A stretch of 64,000 nt of DNA from Nocardia albiluteola (GTDB lineage Bacteria > Actinomycetota > Actinomycetes > Mycobacteriales > Mycobacteriaceae), in the NCBI RefSeq assembly GCF_018860155.1, contig NZ_JAHKNI010000029.1:1-64000 (forward strand), given 5' to 3'. The notes beneath the pieces were generated by a model. That model was not told where the DNA came from and did not search any database. It saw only the letters and a program-made list of their open reading frames with translations. This document shows, piece after piece, positions 7,923 through 17,170 of this stretch (positions are counted from its first letter, which is position 1; each line of letters opens with the position of its first letter). The translations under genes and the position numbers were made by a program.

Positions 7923-9308
7923 ATGGCTGGTTCCGTGCGCTTCGACAGTTCGGCCGACCGTCGTGAGGAGGCGACCGTCCCGATCCCCCGCTTCGTGTGG
8001 GTGGTCGCGGTACTCGGCGGGATGGCCGGACTGCTCTACGGATACGACTCGGGCGCCATCGCCACCGCACTCCCCCTCGCCACGGCGCAGTTCGGGCTGA
8101 CATCCACCGAGCAGGGCCTGGTGGCAAGCCTGATCCTGCTCGGCGCGCTGCCCTCGATCGTCGCAGGCACGCTGGCCGCCAAGCGGTTCGATCGCCGGCA
8201 TCTGCTGATCCTGGCGGGCGTAATCTTCGTCGTCGGCTCCCTGGGCTGCGCCCTGTCCAGCACGGTCGCCGAGCTGCTGATCTCCCGGTTCGTGCTGGGC
8301 CTGGCGGTTGGGCTGGCCAATATGTTCGGGCTCATCTACCTCACCGAACTCGCCCCCAAACGCGTCCGGGGAATGCTGAGCGCGCTGTACCAGCTCAGCG
8401 TCAACGTGGGCATCCTGGTCGCCTACGGCACCGGCGACGCGTTGCGCGGCACCGGATCGTGGCAGTGGATGCTCGGCCTCGGCGCCGTCCCGGCGGTGTT
8501 CTTCCTGATCGGCATGATCCTCAGCCCGGCCAGCCCCCGCTGGCTGACGCTGCGCGGACGCACCGACGACGCGCACCGGGTGCTGTCGCGGCTGCGCTCC
8601 TCGGCGTCCGAGGCCGACACCGAAGCGGCCGAGATCCAGGACAGCCTCAACCATCAGGGCGCCGGCCTGCGCGAGCTGTACCGCCGCTACCGCCGCGCGG
8701 TGAACATCGGTCTGGTCCTGACCTTCTTCCAGGTGTTCACCGGGATCAATGCGGTCGTCTACTACGCGCCGACGGTATTCGCCGGCGCCACCGGCCATGG
8801 CAGTGACACCGGCACCATCGCCAACTACAGCGTCGGCGGGGCGCTGGTGCTGTCGACGGCGCTGTCGCTGCCGTTCATCGACCGGATCGGCCGGGTCAAA
8901 ATGCTCGCCGTGAGCCTGGGCGGGCAGGTGCCGCCGCTGGTGCTGCTGGCCCTGTTCCCGCACGCCTCCGCACTGGACATCGTGTGCGTGTTCGTGTTCA
9001 CCTTCGCCTTCGGATTCGGCGTCGGACCGGTGTTCTGGCTCTACGTACCGGAGATCCTGCCGCTGCGCGCCCGCGCCGTCGGCATGGGCCTGATCACCTT
9101 CGTCCAGTACGTGTTCAACTTCATCTTCTCGCTGACGTTCCCGGATCTGCTGGGCGCGATCGGATTCGGAGTATTCGGGATCTACGCCCTGCTCTCCGTG
9201 CTCGGAACGATATTCGTGCTCACCCGGGTCCCGGAGACGGCCAAACGCTCCCTGGAGGAGATCGAGGCAGGGTGGCGCCGCGGTGATGAGGAGCCGGTGT
9301 GCGCGTAG
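7923..9308 (+). CDS. MFS sugar porter (SP family), probable deoxy-sugar importer
   Basis: 461 residues with about 12 hydrophobic segments. Sugar-porter signatures are present: GLLYGYDSGAIA in helix 1, RFVLGLAVG, PASPRWL (family PESPRWL), the helix-7 sequence FFQVFTGINAVVYYAP and the C-terminal PETAKRSLEEIE. GGAGG lies just before ATG 7923. It is the first gene of the plus-strand arm and overlaps lutA by ten bases. It would bring the sugar in by proton symport; substrate is inferred from the operon. Confidence 0.9.
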   Translation: MAGSVRFDSSADRREEATVPIPRFVWVVAVLGGMAGLLYGYDSGAIATALPLATAQFGLTSTEQGLVASLILLGALPSIVAGTLAAKRFDRRHLLILAGVIFVVGSLGCALSSTVAELLISRFVLGLAVGLANMFGLIYLTELAPKRVRGMLSALYQLSVNVGILVAYGTGDALRGTGSWQWMLGLGAVPAVFFLIGMILSPASPRWLTLRGRTDDAHRVLSRLRSSASEADTEAAEIQDSLNHQGAGLRELYRRYRRAVNIGLVLTFFQVFTGINAVVYYAPTVFAGATGHGSDTGTIANYSVGGALVLSTALSLPFIDRIGRVKMLAVSLGGQVPPLVLLALFPHASALDIVCVFVFTFAFGFGVGPVFWLYVPEILPLRARAVGMGLITFVQYVFNFIFSLTFPDLLGAIGFGVFGIYALLSVLGTIFVLTRVPETAKRSLEEIEAGWRRGDEEPVCA

Positions 9309-10012
9309 CGGTCTTCGTTACCTGCGTCAACGACACGCTCTACCCGGGCACCGGCCGGGCGACGGTCAGGTTGCTCACCCGGCTCGGGCTGGAGGTCGAC
9401 TTCCCCGAAAGCCAAACCTGTTGTGGCCAGCCGCAATTCAACAGCGGCTACCGGCGCGAGGCGCAGCCGCTGGCACGCCGGACAGTGGCCGCCTTCGACG
9501 GATACGATCATGTCGTCGTCCCGTCCGGATCGTGCGCGGCGATGGTGCGCGACAACTATCCGCACCTGGTCGCAGGCGGCACGGATCTGCCACCCCGCAC
9601 CTACGAGCTGACCGAATTCCTGGTGGACGTGCTGGGGGTGACCGATGTCGGCGCCTACTACCCGCACACCGTCACCTACCACCCGACCTGTCACGGGATG
9701 CGCATGCTCGGCCTGGGCGACCGGCCGCGCCGGTTGCTGGCGGCGGTCCGTGGGCTGGAACTGCGCGAGTTGGCCGGGGCCGAGGAATGCTGCGGATTCG
9801 GCGGCACCTTCGCGGTCAAGAACGCGGCCGTATCCGCCGCGATGGGCGCCGACAAGGCCCGCGCCGTCGAGGACACCGGCGCGGAGGTGGTCTGCGCGGT
9901 CGACAACTCCTGCCTGATGCACATCGGCGGCACGCTCAGCCGTCGCGACGCAGGAATCCGGCCCGTCCACATCGCCGAGATCCTGGCCAGTACACAGGAG
10001 GACCCACTATGA
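9299..10012 (+). CDS. lutA: L-lactate oxidation subunit LutA (LldE), CCG-domain Fe-S protein
   Basis: 237 residues. The two cysteine-rich CCG motifs of the family are visible: QTCCGQPQFNSGY with SGSCAAM, and YHPTCHGM, ECCGFGG and NSCLMH. LutABC oxidises L-lactate to pyruvate without a flavin LldD enzyme. The start is GTG 9299, inside the end of the transporter gene, and the stop overlaps lutB by ATGA. Its place in this operon makes sense because FAH cleavage of the fucose-derived diketo acid gives L-lactate. Confidence 0.94.
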   Translation: MRVAVFVTCVNDTLYPGTGRATVRLLTRLGLEVDFPESQTCCGQPQFNSGYRREAQPLARRTVAAFDGYDHVVVPSGSCAAMVRDNYPHLVAGGTDLPPRTYELTEFLVDVLGVTDVGAYYPHTVTYHPTCHGMRMLGLGDRPRRLLAAVRGLELRELAGAEECCGFGGTFAVKNAAVSAAMGADKARAVEDTGAEVVCAVDNSCLMHIGGTLSRRDAGIRPVHIAEILASTQEDPL

Positions 10013-11451
10013 GCGGCACCTACATCGGCATGCCCGCCTTTCCCGCTGCCGCCGCGGTGTCCACCCAGGATGCCCGGCTGCGGGCCAACCTGCGCCACGC
10101 GACCCACACCATTCGCGCCAAACGAGCCGCCGCCGTCGCCGAGCTCGCCGACTGGCCGGCGCTGCGGGAATCCGGCGCCGCGCTCAAGGACCACACCATG
10201 CGTCACCTCGACCACTACCTGGTTCAACTGGAGGAGGGGGTCACCGCGGCCGGGGGCCACGTCCACTGGGCAGCCGATGCCGCTGAGGCCAACCGCATCG
10301 TGACCGAGCTGGTGCGAGCCACCGGCGAGACAGAGGTCGTCAAGGTCAAATCGATGGCCACCCAGGAAATCGGACTCAACGACGCGCTGGCGGCGGCCGG
10401 GATCTCGGCCTACGAAACCGATCTGGCCGAACTCATCGTCCAGCTCGGCGACGATCGCCCCTCCCACATCCTCGTCCCCGCCATCCACCGCAACCGATCC
10501 GAGATCCGCGACATCTTCACGGCCAGAATGCAGGACTGGGGCCGCGCCGCACCGCACAACTTGACCGACGATCCGGCGGAGCTGGCCGAGGCGGCCCGGC
10601 TGCATCTGCGTGAGAAGTTCCTGCGCGCCAAGGTCGCCATCTCCGGAGCGAACTTCATGGTCGCCGAGACCGGCACCCTGGTGGTGGTCGAGTCGGAGGG
10701 CAACGGCCGTATGTGCCTGACCCTGCCGGAGACGCTGATCTCGGTCGTCGGCATCGAAAAGGTTGTTCCGACCTGGCAGGACCTTGAGGTCTTCCTGCAA
10801 TTGCTGCCCCGCTCCTCCACCGCCGAGCGGATGAATCCCTACACATCGACCTGGACCGGCACCACCGACGCGGACGGACCGCGGTCCTTCCATCTCGTGC
10901 TGCTCGACAACGGCCGCACCGACACCCTCGCCGACCGGGTCGGACGGCAGGCGCTCCGATGCATCCGCTGCTCGGCCTGCCTGAACGTCTGCCCCGTCTA
11001 CGAGCGCGCGGGCGGGCATGCCTACGGCTCGGCCTATCCGGGACCCATCGGCGCGATCCTCACTCCGCAGCTGCGCGGCATCGCCTCCGAGGTGGACGCC
11101 TCGCTTCCGTTCGCCTCGACCCTCTGCGGCGCCTGCTACGAGGTCTGCCCGGTCGCCATCGACATCCCCGAGGTGCTCGTCCACCTCCGGGAACGGGTCG
11201 TCGAGACTGGTGCGGGGCACACGATCGAACGCAGCATCATGCGCGCGACACGCTGGATCCTCGACCATCCGCGCGCGCTGCGTGCCGGGCAGCGCCTCAC
11301 CGCGCTCGGTCGCCGGCTCCGCCTCCGCCGACTGCCCGGTCCCGGCCGCGCCTGGACGGCCACCCGCGACCTACCGGCCGTGCCCGCCGAGTCCTTCCGC
11401 GACTGGTGGCGGCGCACCGAGAACCAGAGGACACACGGAGGCACCCGGTGA
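10009..11451 (+). CDS. lutB: L-lactate oxidation subunit LutB (LldF), 2x[4Fe-4S] protein
   Basis: 480 residues. A LUD domain makes up the N-terminal two thirds, including VKSMATQEIGLN near residue 115 and VAETGTLVVVESEGN near 222. A ferredoxin-like part follows, with CIRCSACLNVCPVY near 320 and CGACYEVCPVAI near 375. The start at 10009 overlaps the lutA stop, and the stop overlaps the lutC GTG start, so the three genes are translationally coupled. The frame is open farther upstream, inside lutA, but that part is not coding. Confidence 0.94.
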   Translation: MSGTYIGMPAFPAAAAVSTQDARLRANLRHATHTIRAKRAAAVAELADWPALRESGAALKDHTMRHLDHYLVQLEEGVTAAGGHVHWAADAAEANRIVTELVRATGETEVVKVKSMATQEIGLNDALAAAGISAYETDLAELIVQLGDDRPSHILVPAIHRNRSEIRDIFTARMQDWGRAAPHNLTDDPAELAEAARLHLREKFLRAKVAISGANFMVAETGTLVVVESEGNGRMCLTLPETLISVVGIEKVVPTWQDLEVFLQLLPRSSTAERMNPYTSTWTGTTDADGPRSFHLVLLDNGRTDTLADRVGRQALRCIRCSACLNVCPVYERAGGHAYGSAYPGPIGAILTPQLRGIASEVDASLPFASTLCGACYEVCPVAIDIPEVLVHLRERVVETGAGHTIERSIMRATRWILDHPRALRAGQRLTALGRRLRLRRLPGPGRAWTATRDLPAVPAESFRDWWRRTENQRTHGGTR

Positions 11452-12089
11452 ACAGTCGCACCCTGATCCTCGCCCGCATCCGCCGAGCCCTCACCGACGT
11501 TCCGCCCGATGAACAGCCCGGCCGGACACCGGTTCCGCGCGCCTACCTCCGCACCCATGGCACACATACCGCGGCACAGGCTGCCGACCTGCTCGCCGCG
11601 AACCTGTCCGACTACCGCGCCCACGTCCACCGCACCACCGTCGCCGCCCTCCCCGCGACGATCGCGGACCTGCTCGCGGCCCGCGGCGCCCGCACCCTGA
11701 TCGCACCGGCAGGCATCCCCGCGGCATGGCTGCCCGGCACCGTCGAACGCGTACCGGACACGGCGGATCTCACCGCCGCCGATCTCGACACCGTCGACAG
11801 CGTCGTCACCGGCTGCGCCGTGGCCATCGCCGAGACCGGGACGCTCATCCTGGACGCCGCACCGGATCAGGGACGACGGCGGATCACCCTGGTCCCCGAC
11901 CACCACATCTGCCTGGTGCGCGTCCCCGACCAAATCGTGGAATCCGTTTCGCAGGCCCTCGAACGCCTCGATCCCGCGCGGCCCCAGACCTGGATCTCCG
12001 GTCCGTCCGCCACCAGCGACATCGAACTCGAACGCGTGGAAGGCGTACACGGCCCCCGGACGCTGGACGTCGTCCTCGTCGCGCCCTGA
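11448..12089 (+). CDS. lutC: L-lactate oxidation subunit LutC (LldG), LUD domain
   Basis: 213 residues, GTG start at 11448 overlapping the lutB stop. The LUD-domain end motifs GCAVAIAETGTLILDA near residue 125, LVPDHHICLVR near 145 and SGPSATSDIELERVEGVHGP near 185 are clear. It completes the LutABC complex. It is followed after 46 bases by the dehydratase gene, so lactate oxidation and sugar-acid dehydration are probably on one transcript. Confidence 0.93.
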   Translation: MNSRTLILARIRRALTDVPPDEQPGRTPVPRAYLRTHGTHTAAQAADLLAANLSDYRAHVHRTTVAALPATIADLLAARGARTLIAPAGIPAAWLPGTVERVPDTADLTAADLDTVDSVVTGCAVAIAETGTLILDAAPDQGRRRITLVPDHHICLVRVPDQIVESVSQALERLDPARPQTWISGPSATSDIELERVEGVHGPRTLDVVLVAP

Positions 12090-12135
12090 GTCCCGCCGCC
12101 ACACACCCTGTTTCCTGACAACGAAAGGCCGTCCC

Positions 12136-13224
12136 ATGAGCAAAATCACCAACGTCGAATGCCGGCTCGTGTTCCTCGAACCGGAAACCGTGCGGACCGA
12201 CGCAATGCAGACCTTCGTGCGCCAGGAAACGATCCTCGTGACCATCGAGACCGACGACGGCCTGTCCGGCACCGGCTACTCCTACACCATCGGCACCGGC
12301 GGGCGAGCCGTACTGTCGATGCTGCGCGACCACCTGGCCGATCGGCTGCTGGGTGCCGATGCCCGCAACGTCGAGGCGGTCTGGGCACACCTGCTCGCCG
12401 GCACCCGCGCCACCGCGGTCGGCGTCATCACCTCCCTCGCCCTGGCCGCGATCGACACCGCGCTGTGGGATCTGCGGTGCCGGCGCGCCGGAGAGCCGCT
12501 GTGGCGCCTCGCCGGCGGCGCGCACGAACGGTTGCCGGTCTACGACACCGAGGGCGGCTGGCTGCACCTGACGATCGACGAACTGGTCGCCAACGCCCGC
12601 GCCGCCAAAGCCGCCGGCTTCCGAGGGGGCAAGATCAAGGTCGGTAAACCCACCCCCGGCGAGGACGCCGAGCGCCTGGCCGCCGTCCGCGCCGAGGTCG
12701 GCACCGACTGGGAGATCATGGTCGACGCCAACCAGTCGCTGACCGGCCCGGAAGCGATCCGACGAGCCCGCACCTACGAACCCCTCGACATTGCCTGGTT
12801 CGAAGAACCACTGCCCGCCGACGATCTGTCCGGGCACGTGCGACTGGCACGCTCGACCAGCGTTCCCATCGCGGTGGGCGAATCGATCTACAGCGCAGGG
12901 CAATTCGCCCAATACCTCGCCGCCGGGGCCGCCGGCATCGTGCAGGTCGACGTGGCCCGCGTCGGCGGCATCACGCCATGGCTGAAGGTCGCGCACACCG
13001 CCGAGGCGTTCAACGTGCGCGTCGCCCCGCACTTCCTCATGGAGTTGCACGCCGGCCTCGCGTGCGCGGTGCCCGCCGGAACCTACGTCGAACACATCCC
13101 GCAGCTGAACGCCATCACCCACAGCGCACTGGTGATCGAGGACGGGCACGTGGTGCCGCCGGAGACACCCGGACTGGGGATCACCTGGAACTGGGACGCG
13201 ATCGCCGACCTCCGCGTCGCCTGA
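12136..13224 (+). CDS. Enolase-superfamily sugar-acid dehydratase (mandelate racemase subgroup), probable L-fuconate dehydratase
   Basis: 362 residues. A capping domain is followed by the barrel with GGKIKVGKP (KxK base motif, near residue 170), MVDANQSL (Asp), WFEEPLPADD (Glu) and VGESIYSAG (Glu) as metal ligands, and APHFLMELH near 300. These are MR-subgroup residues. In this operon it would dehydrate L-fuconate to 2-keto-3-deoxy-L-fuconate, supplying the SDR at 5692. An L-rhamnonate or other 6-deoxy-aldonate is a real alternative; the family alone does not decide. ATG 12136 is preceded by GAAAGG. Confidence 0.87.
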   Translation: MSKITNVECRLVFLEPETVRTDAMQTFVRQETILVTIETDDGLSGTGYSYTIGTGGRAVLSMLRDHLADRLLGADARNVEAVWAHLLAGTRATAVGVITSLALAAIDTALWDLRCRRAGEPLWRLAGGAHERLPVYDTEGGWLHLTIDELVANARAAKAAGFRGGKIKVGKPTPGEDAERLAAVRAEVGTDWEIMVDANQSLTGPEAIRRARTYEPLDIAWFEEPLPADDLSGHVRLARSTSVPIAVGESIYSAGQFAQYLAAGAAGIVQVDVARVGGITPWLKVAHTAEAFNVRVAPHFLMELHAGLACAVPAGTYVEHIPQLNAITHSALVIEDGHVVPPETPGLGITWNWDAIADLRVA

Positions 13225-13237
13225 GGATCGGGAGCTA

Positions 13238-13604
13238 ACCGCGTGCAGCCAGTCCATCGCCCGATAACGCGCATCGTCGTCGGTCTCGGGTAGCCCGTGG
13301 GTGTGCACGTCACCGCTGATCCAGTCCACCGCGGCCAGTTTCGACGACGGGGCTAGCGCCCGGCCCGCGACCAGCCCGAACAGCACCCGCTCGGTTGCGC
13401 TCACGTCCCAGGGCGGACCGGGGCGAGGCTGCCCGAGCCGGGTCACGATCGCATCTATGCCCACCCACCGCCATAGATGATCCATCGGCCAAAGGTGAAC
13501 AGCACCTTCGGGATCGCCCGTCCCTTAACCGGATCCCACACGTTGTGCGCCAGATGTGGATACCCGACCGCGCCGGACTTGTTGTCCCGCTTGGTCGTAT
13601 TCAC
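13238..13604 (-). pseudogene. IS1634-type transposase remnant
   Basis: Minus-strand translation gives a transposase N-terminus (NTTKRDNKSGAVGYPHLAHN, VWDPVKGRAIPKVLFTFGR), then a frame break near 13480-13490, then a second block (RVLFGLVAGRALAPSSKLA and DDARYRAMDWL). Both blocks resemble the first 130 or so residues of IS1634-family transposases. The catalytic part is missing. The remnant sits between the dehydratase and the esterase genes and marks the end of the sugar cluster. Confidence 0.65.
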
Positions 13605-13610
13605 GTACGC

Positions 13611-14867
13611 TCACGCCGAGCGCAACCGCTGGATCGCCAATGGCACTGCACCTGACCACCATGTCGGATCGGCGGTGCCGTCGGTGGTGTGCCCGTCGCG
13701 GTGGACGTAGTGCCGCACATCTCGTCCCGGCGTCGTGAACTCGCGGGCCAGAGCGCGCTCGAGCCACTCGGCGCCGAACCGGAAGATTTCGGCCGCCACG
13801 CCTCCGAGGGGATGGAATTCGCCTTCGTAGACGCGAATCTCCTTGGGTGCGCGAACGAGTTCGTAGTTGGCGAGAGCCTGCTCGAGCGGGGTCAGCTCGT
13901 CGAACTCGCCGATTCCGTACAGCACCGGGCACGTGATGTCACCGACCAGATCACCTAGCGGCATCCGATCGGTCAGATCACGGTCGAAGGCCGCTTCGTC
14001 GTCGTAGCCTGCCATGTACATGTAGTTGTTCTTGAAGGTCGGCTGAGCTCGCTCGAAGATGGTCCGGAAGTCACCGGTGGGCGCCTCGAAAGCTGCCAGC
14101 GCCGCCAGCCTCGGATCTGTTGCGGCCGCACGTGATCCCCAGTATCCGCTCATGCTGATGCCGAACATGCCGATGCGGTGCGGATCCACCTCCGGCAGGC
14201 CGATCAGGTAGTCGATGTAATGCCGCACCGCACGTTCGTAGTTCGCGAGATCGACGGTGAGGCCGTGCGCCCGGCTCTCGCCTTGTCCAGGGCCTTCGAT
14301 GGACAGGGCGACCACACCCCGCGATGTGTAGTACCGCTCGGCCGCGGCGATGTAATCCTCCTTGATCATGTCCATCCCGGGGCCGAGAATCACTGCCGGC
14401 GCCGAACGCACCGGCTCCGGTGGCAGGTGCAGCAGCGCGAAGATCTGCTTGCCCTCGAAGTCCAGCACCACCCGCCGGACCCGTCCGTCACGCAATTCCC
14501 CCAGCCGTTCGACGCAATGGTTGGCGCGCTCACGGAAAGCGAGTTTGCGCGGGTCGGCGGCCTCGAAGATCGAATACTGGGCCCGGCCCCACATCACCGC
14601 AGCCCGGGTGTAGAGGTCAGCGGCGGTGCGGGCAAACCCGTTTCGCTCATGATGAGCGGCGCGCTCCTCGGCTTGGGCAGCAATGCTCGCCCACGCCTTG
14701 GGCAGCATCGCCCCGCTCTGCACGAGTTCGAAGACCTTGTCGAAATCGGTGTGGTCGTGACCGAGTTGCTCCATGGTGCCCTTCGCCTGCGGGTGCAGGG
14801 CGTCGAATCCGCCCTGGGCGAGGGCGATGTCGAGGGCCCAGCTCTGGCCGACGGATCGAGTGGTCAT
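13611..14867 (-). CDS. Alpha/beta hydrolase (FrsA / 2,6-dihydroxypseudooxynicotine hydrolase-like)
   Basis: 418 residues. A helical N-terminal half of about 130 residues is followed by the hydrolase fold: VILGPGMDMIKEDY, the nucleophile elbow GMFGISMSGYWGS near residue 245, acid region GIGEFDELTPLEQ near 340 and the histidine in YEGEFHPLGG. This layout is that of the esterase/C-C hydrolase group that includes the nicotine-pathway enzyme; the substrate is unknown. ATG 14867 has GGAAGG upstream. It is divergent from a MarR gene with paired palindromes between them, which suggests substrate-induced control. Confidence 0.85.
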   Translation of the reverse strand: MTTRSVGQSWALDIALAQGGFDALHPQAKGTMEQLGHDHTDFDKVFELVQSGAMLPKAWASIAAQAEERAAHHERNGFARTAADLYTRAAVMWGRAQYSIFEAADPRKLAFRERANHCVERLGELRDGRVRRVVLDFEGKQIFALLHLPPEPVRSAPAVILGPGMDMIKEDYIAAAERYYTSRGVVALSIEGPGQGESRAHGLTVDLANYERAVRHYIDYLIGLPEVDPHRIGMFGISMSGYWGSRAAATDPRLAALAAFEAPTGDFRTIFERAQPTFKNNYMYMAGYDDEAAFDRDLTDRMPLGDLVGDITCPVLYGIGEFDELTPLEQALANYELVRAPKEIRVYEGEFHPLGGVAAEIFRFGAEWLERALAREFTTPGRDVRHYVHRDGHTTDGTADPTWWSGAVPLAIQRLRSA

Positions 14868-14887
14868 GGTGATTCCTTCCAGGTAGG

Positions 14888-14912
14888 TTAAGTACTTATC
14901 TATTAAGTACTA
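14888..14912. promoter_or_regulatory. Repeated TTAAGTACT sites between the hydrolase and MarR genes
   Basis: TTAAGTACT occurs at 14888-14896 and again at 14903-14911, 15 bases apart. The first copy is part of a perfect palindrome, TAAGTACTTA (14889-14898). Position and symmetry fit a MarR operator controlling both divergent genes. Confidence 0.6.
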
Positions 14913-14961
14913 CGCTAAACTGGTTGTCAACCTCGAACGATCCGTAGACAGGACATGCACC

Positions 14962-15417
14962 GTGACAGAAGAGCTCGAATCGGACCGCGCGAGCGCCCTC
15001 GACCTGCTGGCCCGGGCCGCCTATCGGCTCAGCGCGGCAGACTCCCGGCTGCGGGGGCGTGCGACCCGATCCCCCGAGGCGCTGTCGCTCACGCATGCGC
15101 GTGCCTTACGAGCGCTGGCCGACCAAGGGCCGCTCACGATCAGCCAACTCGCCGCCTTGACCGAAACAACCAGCGCCGCAACCACTCAGCTGCTCAACGG
15201 CCTGGCCGCGGCAGGATATGTCACCAGGGAACGCGTACCCGGCGACAAGCGCTCGGTCCTGGTCGCGTTGACCGAGACCGGGCGCGTACGGTGCCGCGAG
15301 CGCATGGTGGCCATGACCGACTCCCTCCAGGAGGAACTGGCCGATCAGGACATCGCAGCGCTGAGATCCGCCACCGAGGTCCTCGATCGGCTTGTTGCGA
15401 TCTATGACCGGCTGTGA
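14962..15417 (+). CDS. MarR-family regulator
   Basis: 151 residues, GTG start at 14962. The winged helix is clear: LTISQLAALTETTSAATTQLLNGL, then GYVTRERVPGDKRSVLVALTETG, the usual MarR wing. The flanking helices would form the dimer interface. It is likely an autorepressor that also controls the divergent hydrolase at 13611. No Cys-based redox switch is visible. Confidence 0.9.
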   Translation: MTEELESDRASALDLLARAAYRLSAADSRLRGRATRSPEALSLTHARALRALADQGPLTISQLAALTETTSAATTQLLNGLAAAGYVTRERVPGDKRSVLVALTETGRVRCRERMVAMTDSLQEELADQDIAALRSATEVLDRLVAIYDRL

Positions 15418-15516
15418 CCGCCGATCCCGAGAAGGTCAGCTACGTATTCGTGCCGGATGGCACGCCGGAAACCGTAGCCACCATCGCCGCGGCTTCCGAA
15501 GCGAGAAAGGGGAAGC

Positions 15517-16788
15517 ATGATGGACATCTCAGGAAAACAGCTGCGCTCGTTGGCGCTGGCGCTAATCGTGGGAGTGGCCGCGTCGGCATGCGCGGGGAAG
15601 GGCAGTGCCCCGAGTAGTCATGCCAGCTCGTCGGCGCCCTCCGCCGCAGCACTCCCGACGGCCGAGCCCTCGTGTACATCCTCGGCTGCACCAGCCCAGT
15701 CACCGCTCAACGATGTCCACACCGCGAGTACGACCGTCCCGGACCGGCCCTTCGGACTGGTCTACGCGCAGACGGGCAACATTGCCTTCGCCTCGTTGAA
15801 GTCGGAACTCGGGGTGCTGTCCACAGACAGCACCCCGCCCCGGCTCCTCCTCGAGATTCCGCTTCCGGCCGCCAGTGTGGGGAAGGAAGGCGCCACCGGC
15901 GTCGCCCTCACCCATGACGGACGCGAGCTGCTCATCGCTGCGGGCAGCGGAGCGATCGTGGTGGACGCGGCCAAGGCTGCGGCAGGAGCACCGGGGGCCG
16001 TGCTGGGAACGCTCACCGGCACGGCCGGGACCAGCGCGATCGAGGTGACTGTCTCACCCGATGACCACTACGCCTTCGTCAGCCAGGAATACGGAGACGC
16101 CAGCACCGGCCATCGCGGCGACATCGAGGTCTTCGACCTGGGCAAGGCACTTCGCAGTGGATTCGGCCAAACCTCCCTCATCGGTAACCTGCCCCTGGGC
16201 CAAGCCGTGGTCGGCACCGCGATCTCCCCTGACGGACGCCGGCTGTACGCGACCAGTGAGATTGCCCCGAGCCAGAACCCGACAGCAGGCGCCAAGCACG
16301 GCGAGCTCAGCGTCATCGACCTCGCCACCTTGGAAGCGACTCCGGAAAAGGCCCTGCCCGGCAGCGTCCTGGCCGGATGCAACCCGGTACGGGTAGCCCC
16401 CTCACCGGACGGGAAGACGGTATGGGTCACAGCCCGCAAGAGCAACGCACTGCTCGCCTTCGACGCCGCAAAACTCACCACCGACCCCCAGCACGCCCTG
16501 CTGACTTCTGTCCCGGTCGGTACCGCCCCCGTCGGACTGACCTTCGTACGAGACGGCCGCCGCATCATCACCGCCGACTCCAATCGATTCCACACCCCAG
16601 GCGCCACCACCGGACTGACCGTGGTGGACACCCAGGCCGCCCTCACCGGCAAACCAGCTAACCTCGGACGCATCCAAACCGGCGCCTTCCCACGGGAGTT
16701 CGCTCTCAGCCGCGACGGAACGACCCTGTTCGTCTCGGACCACGACTCAAACCAGATCCAAGCGATCGACACCGCCACGGTGCCATGA
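15517..16788 (+). CDS. Secreted lipoprotein with a YVTN-type beta-propeller
   Basis: 423 residues. The N-terminus has a signal peptide ending in a lipobox (VAASAC). A low-complexity Ser/Ala/Pro linker follows, then a propeller made of repeats such as VTVSPDDHYAFVSQ, TAISPDGRRLYATS, VAPSPDGKTVWVTA and FALSRDGTTLFVSD. Proteins of this kind sit on the outer face of the cytoplasmic membrane; ligand unknown. Two ATGs in a row begin at 15517, with AAAGGGG upstream. A strong hairpin follows the gene. Confidence 0.85.
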   Translation: MMDISGKQLRSLALALIVGVAASACAGKGSAPSSHASSSAPSAAALPTAEPSCTSSAAPAQSPLNDVHTASTTVPDRPFGLVYAQTGNIAFASLKSELGVLSTDSTPPRLLLEIPLPAASVGKEGATGVALTHDGRELLIAAGSGAIVVDAAKAAAGAPGAVLGTLTGTAGTSAIEVTVSPDDHYAFVSQEYGDASTGHRGDIEVFDLGKALRSGFGQTSLIGNLPLGQAVVGTAISPDGRRLYATSEIAPSQNPTAGAKHGELSVIDLATLEATPEKALPGSVLAGCNPVRVAPSPDGKTVWVTARKSNALLAFDAAKLTTDPQHALLTSVPVGTAPVGLTFVRDGRRIITADSNRFHTPGATTGLTVVDTQAALTGKPANLGRIQTGAFPREFALSRDGTTLFVSDHDSNQIQAIDTATVP

Positions 16789-16815
16789 GCTCGAGGATCT
16801 GGCAGCCCAGCTGAC

Positions 16816-16862
16816 AGGTGGGCCCGGGGCTCGGTGCAGCGCACCGAACCCCGGGCCCACCT
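16816..16862 (+). terminator. Strong transcription terminator hairpin
   Basis: A 22-bp inverted repeat (16816-16837 with 16841-16862) has a 3-base loop and one mismatch, followed by only a short T run. It lies 28 bases after the lipoprotein stop. Confidence 0.8.
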
Positions 16863-17170
16863 TTGTTCCGGTCGGTTCCGGCAGCGCGCAGGCCAGCCCA
16901 GCCGGGGTGCCGGGTGGCCGGAATCCGACCAGCTCGCTGAAGGGAACTGGGCGGCAGCGACGGACCATGGACAATGCGCCACCCGCAGACTCCAAAGCGC
17001 CACCGCCACCAGCAGCAGCGCCGCCGCGTACGCAGGCGGGGATGGCGCCCGCGCCGACTCCCGCGTCTGCACCGCAGCGCGTCCCGGTGGGCTGCTACCC
17101 CTTCCAGTCGAGCTGCTGAGGTCGCCGAGATGGTGAGACGACGACATCGCCGTAGCCGGGTTCGGAGACG
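16863..17170. other. Gene-poor stretch
   Basis: Short proline-rich frames are present (for example 16907-17119 on the plus strand), but none shows a recognisable family or a convincing ribosome site. I see nothing firm here. Confidence 0.4.

Noticed and set aside
7923..9308. Minus-strand frame of 357 residues (7890-8963)
   Set aside because: Shadow of the sugar porter gene; His/Gln/Arg-rich with no domain.
15414..15617. 67-residue frame after the MarR gene
   Set aside because: It begins at the MarR stop but runs through the ribosome site and signal peptide of the lipoprotein gene in another frame; no family match.
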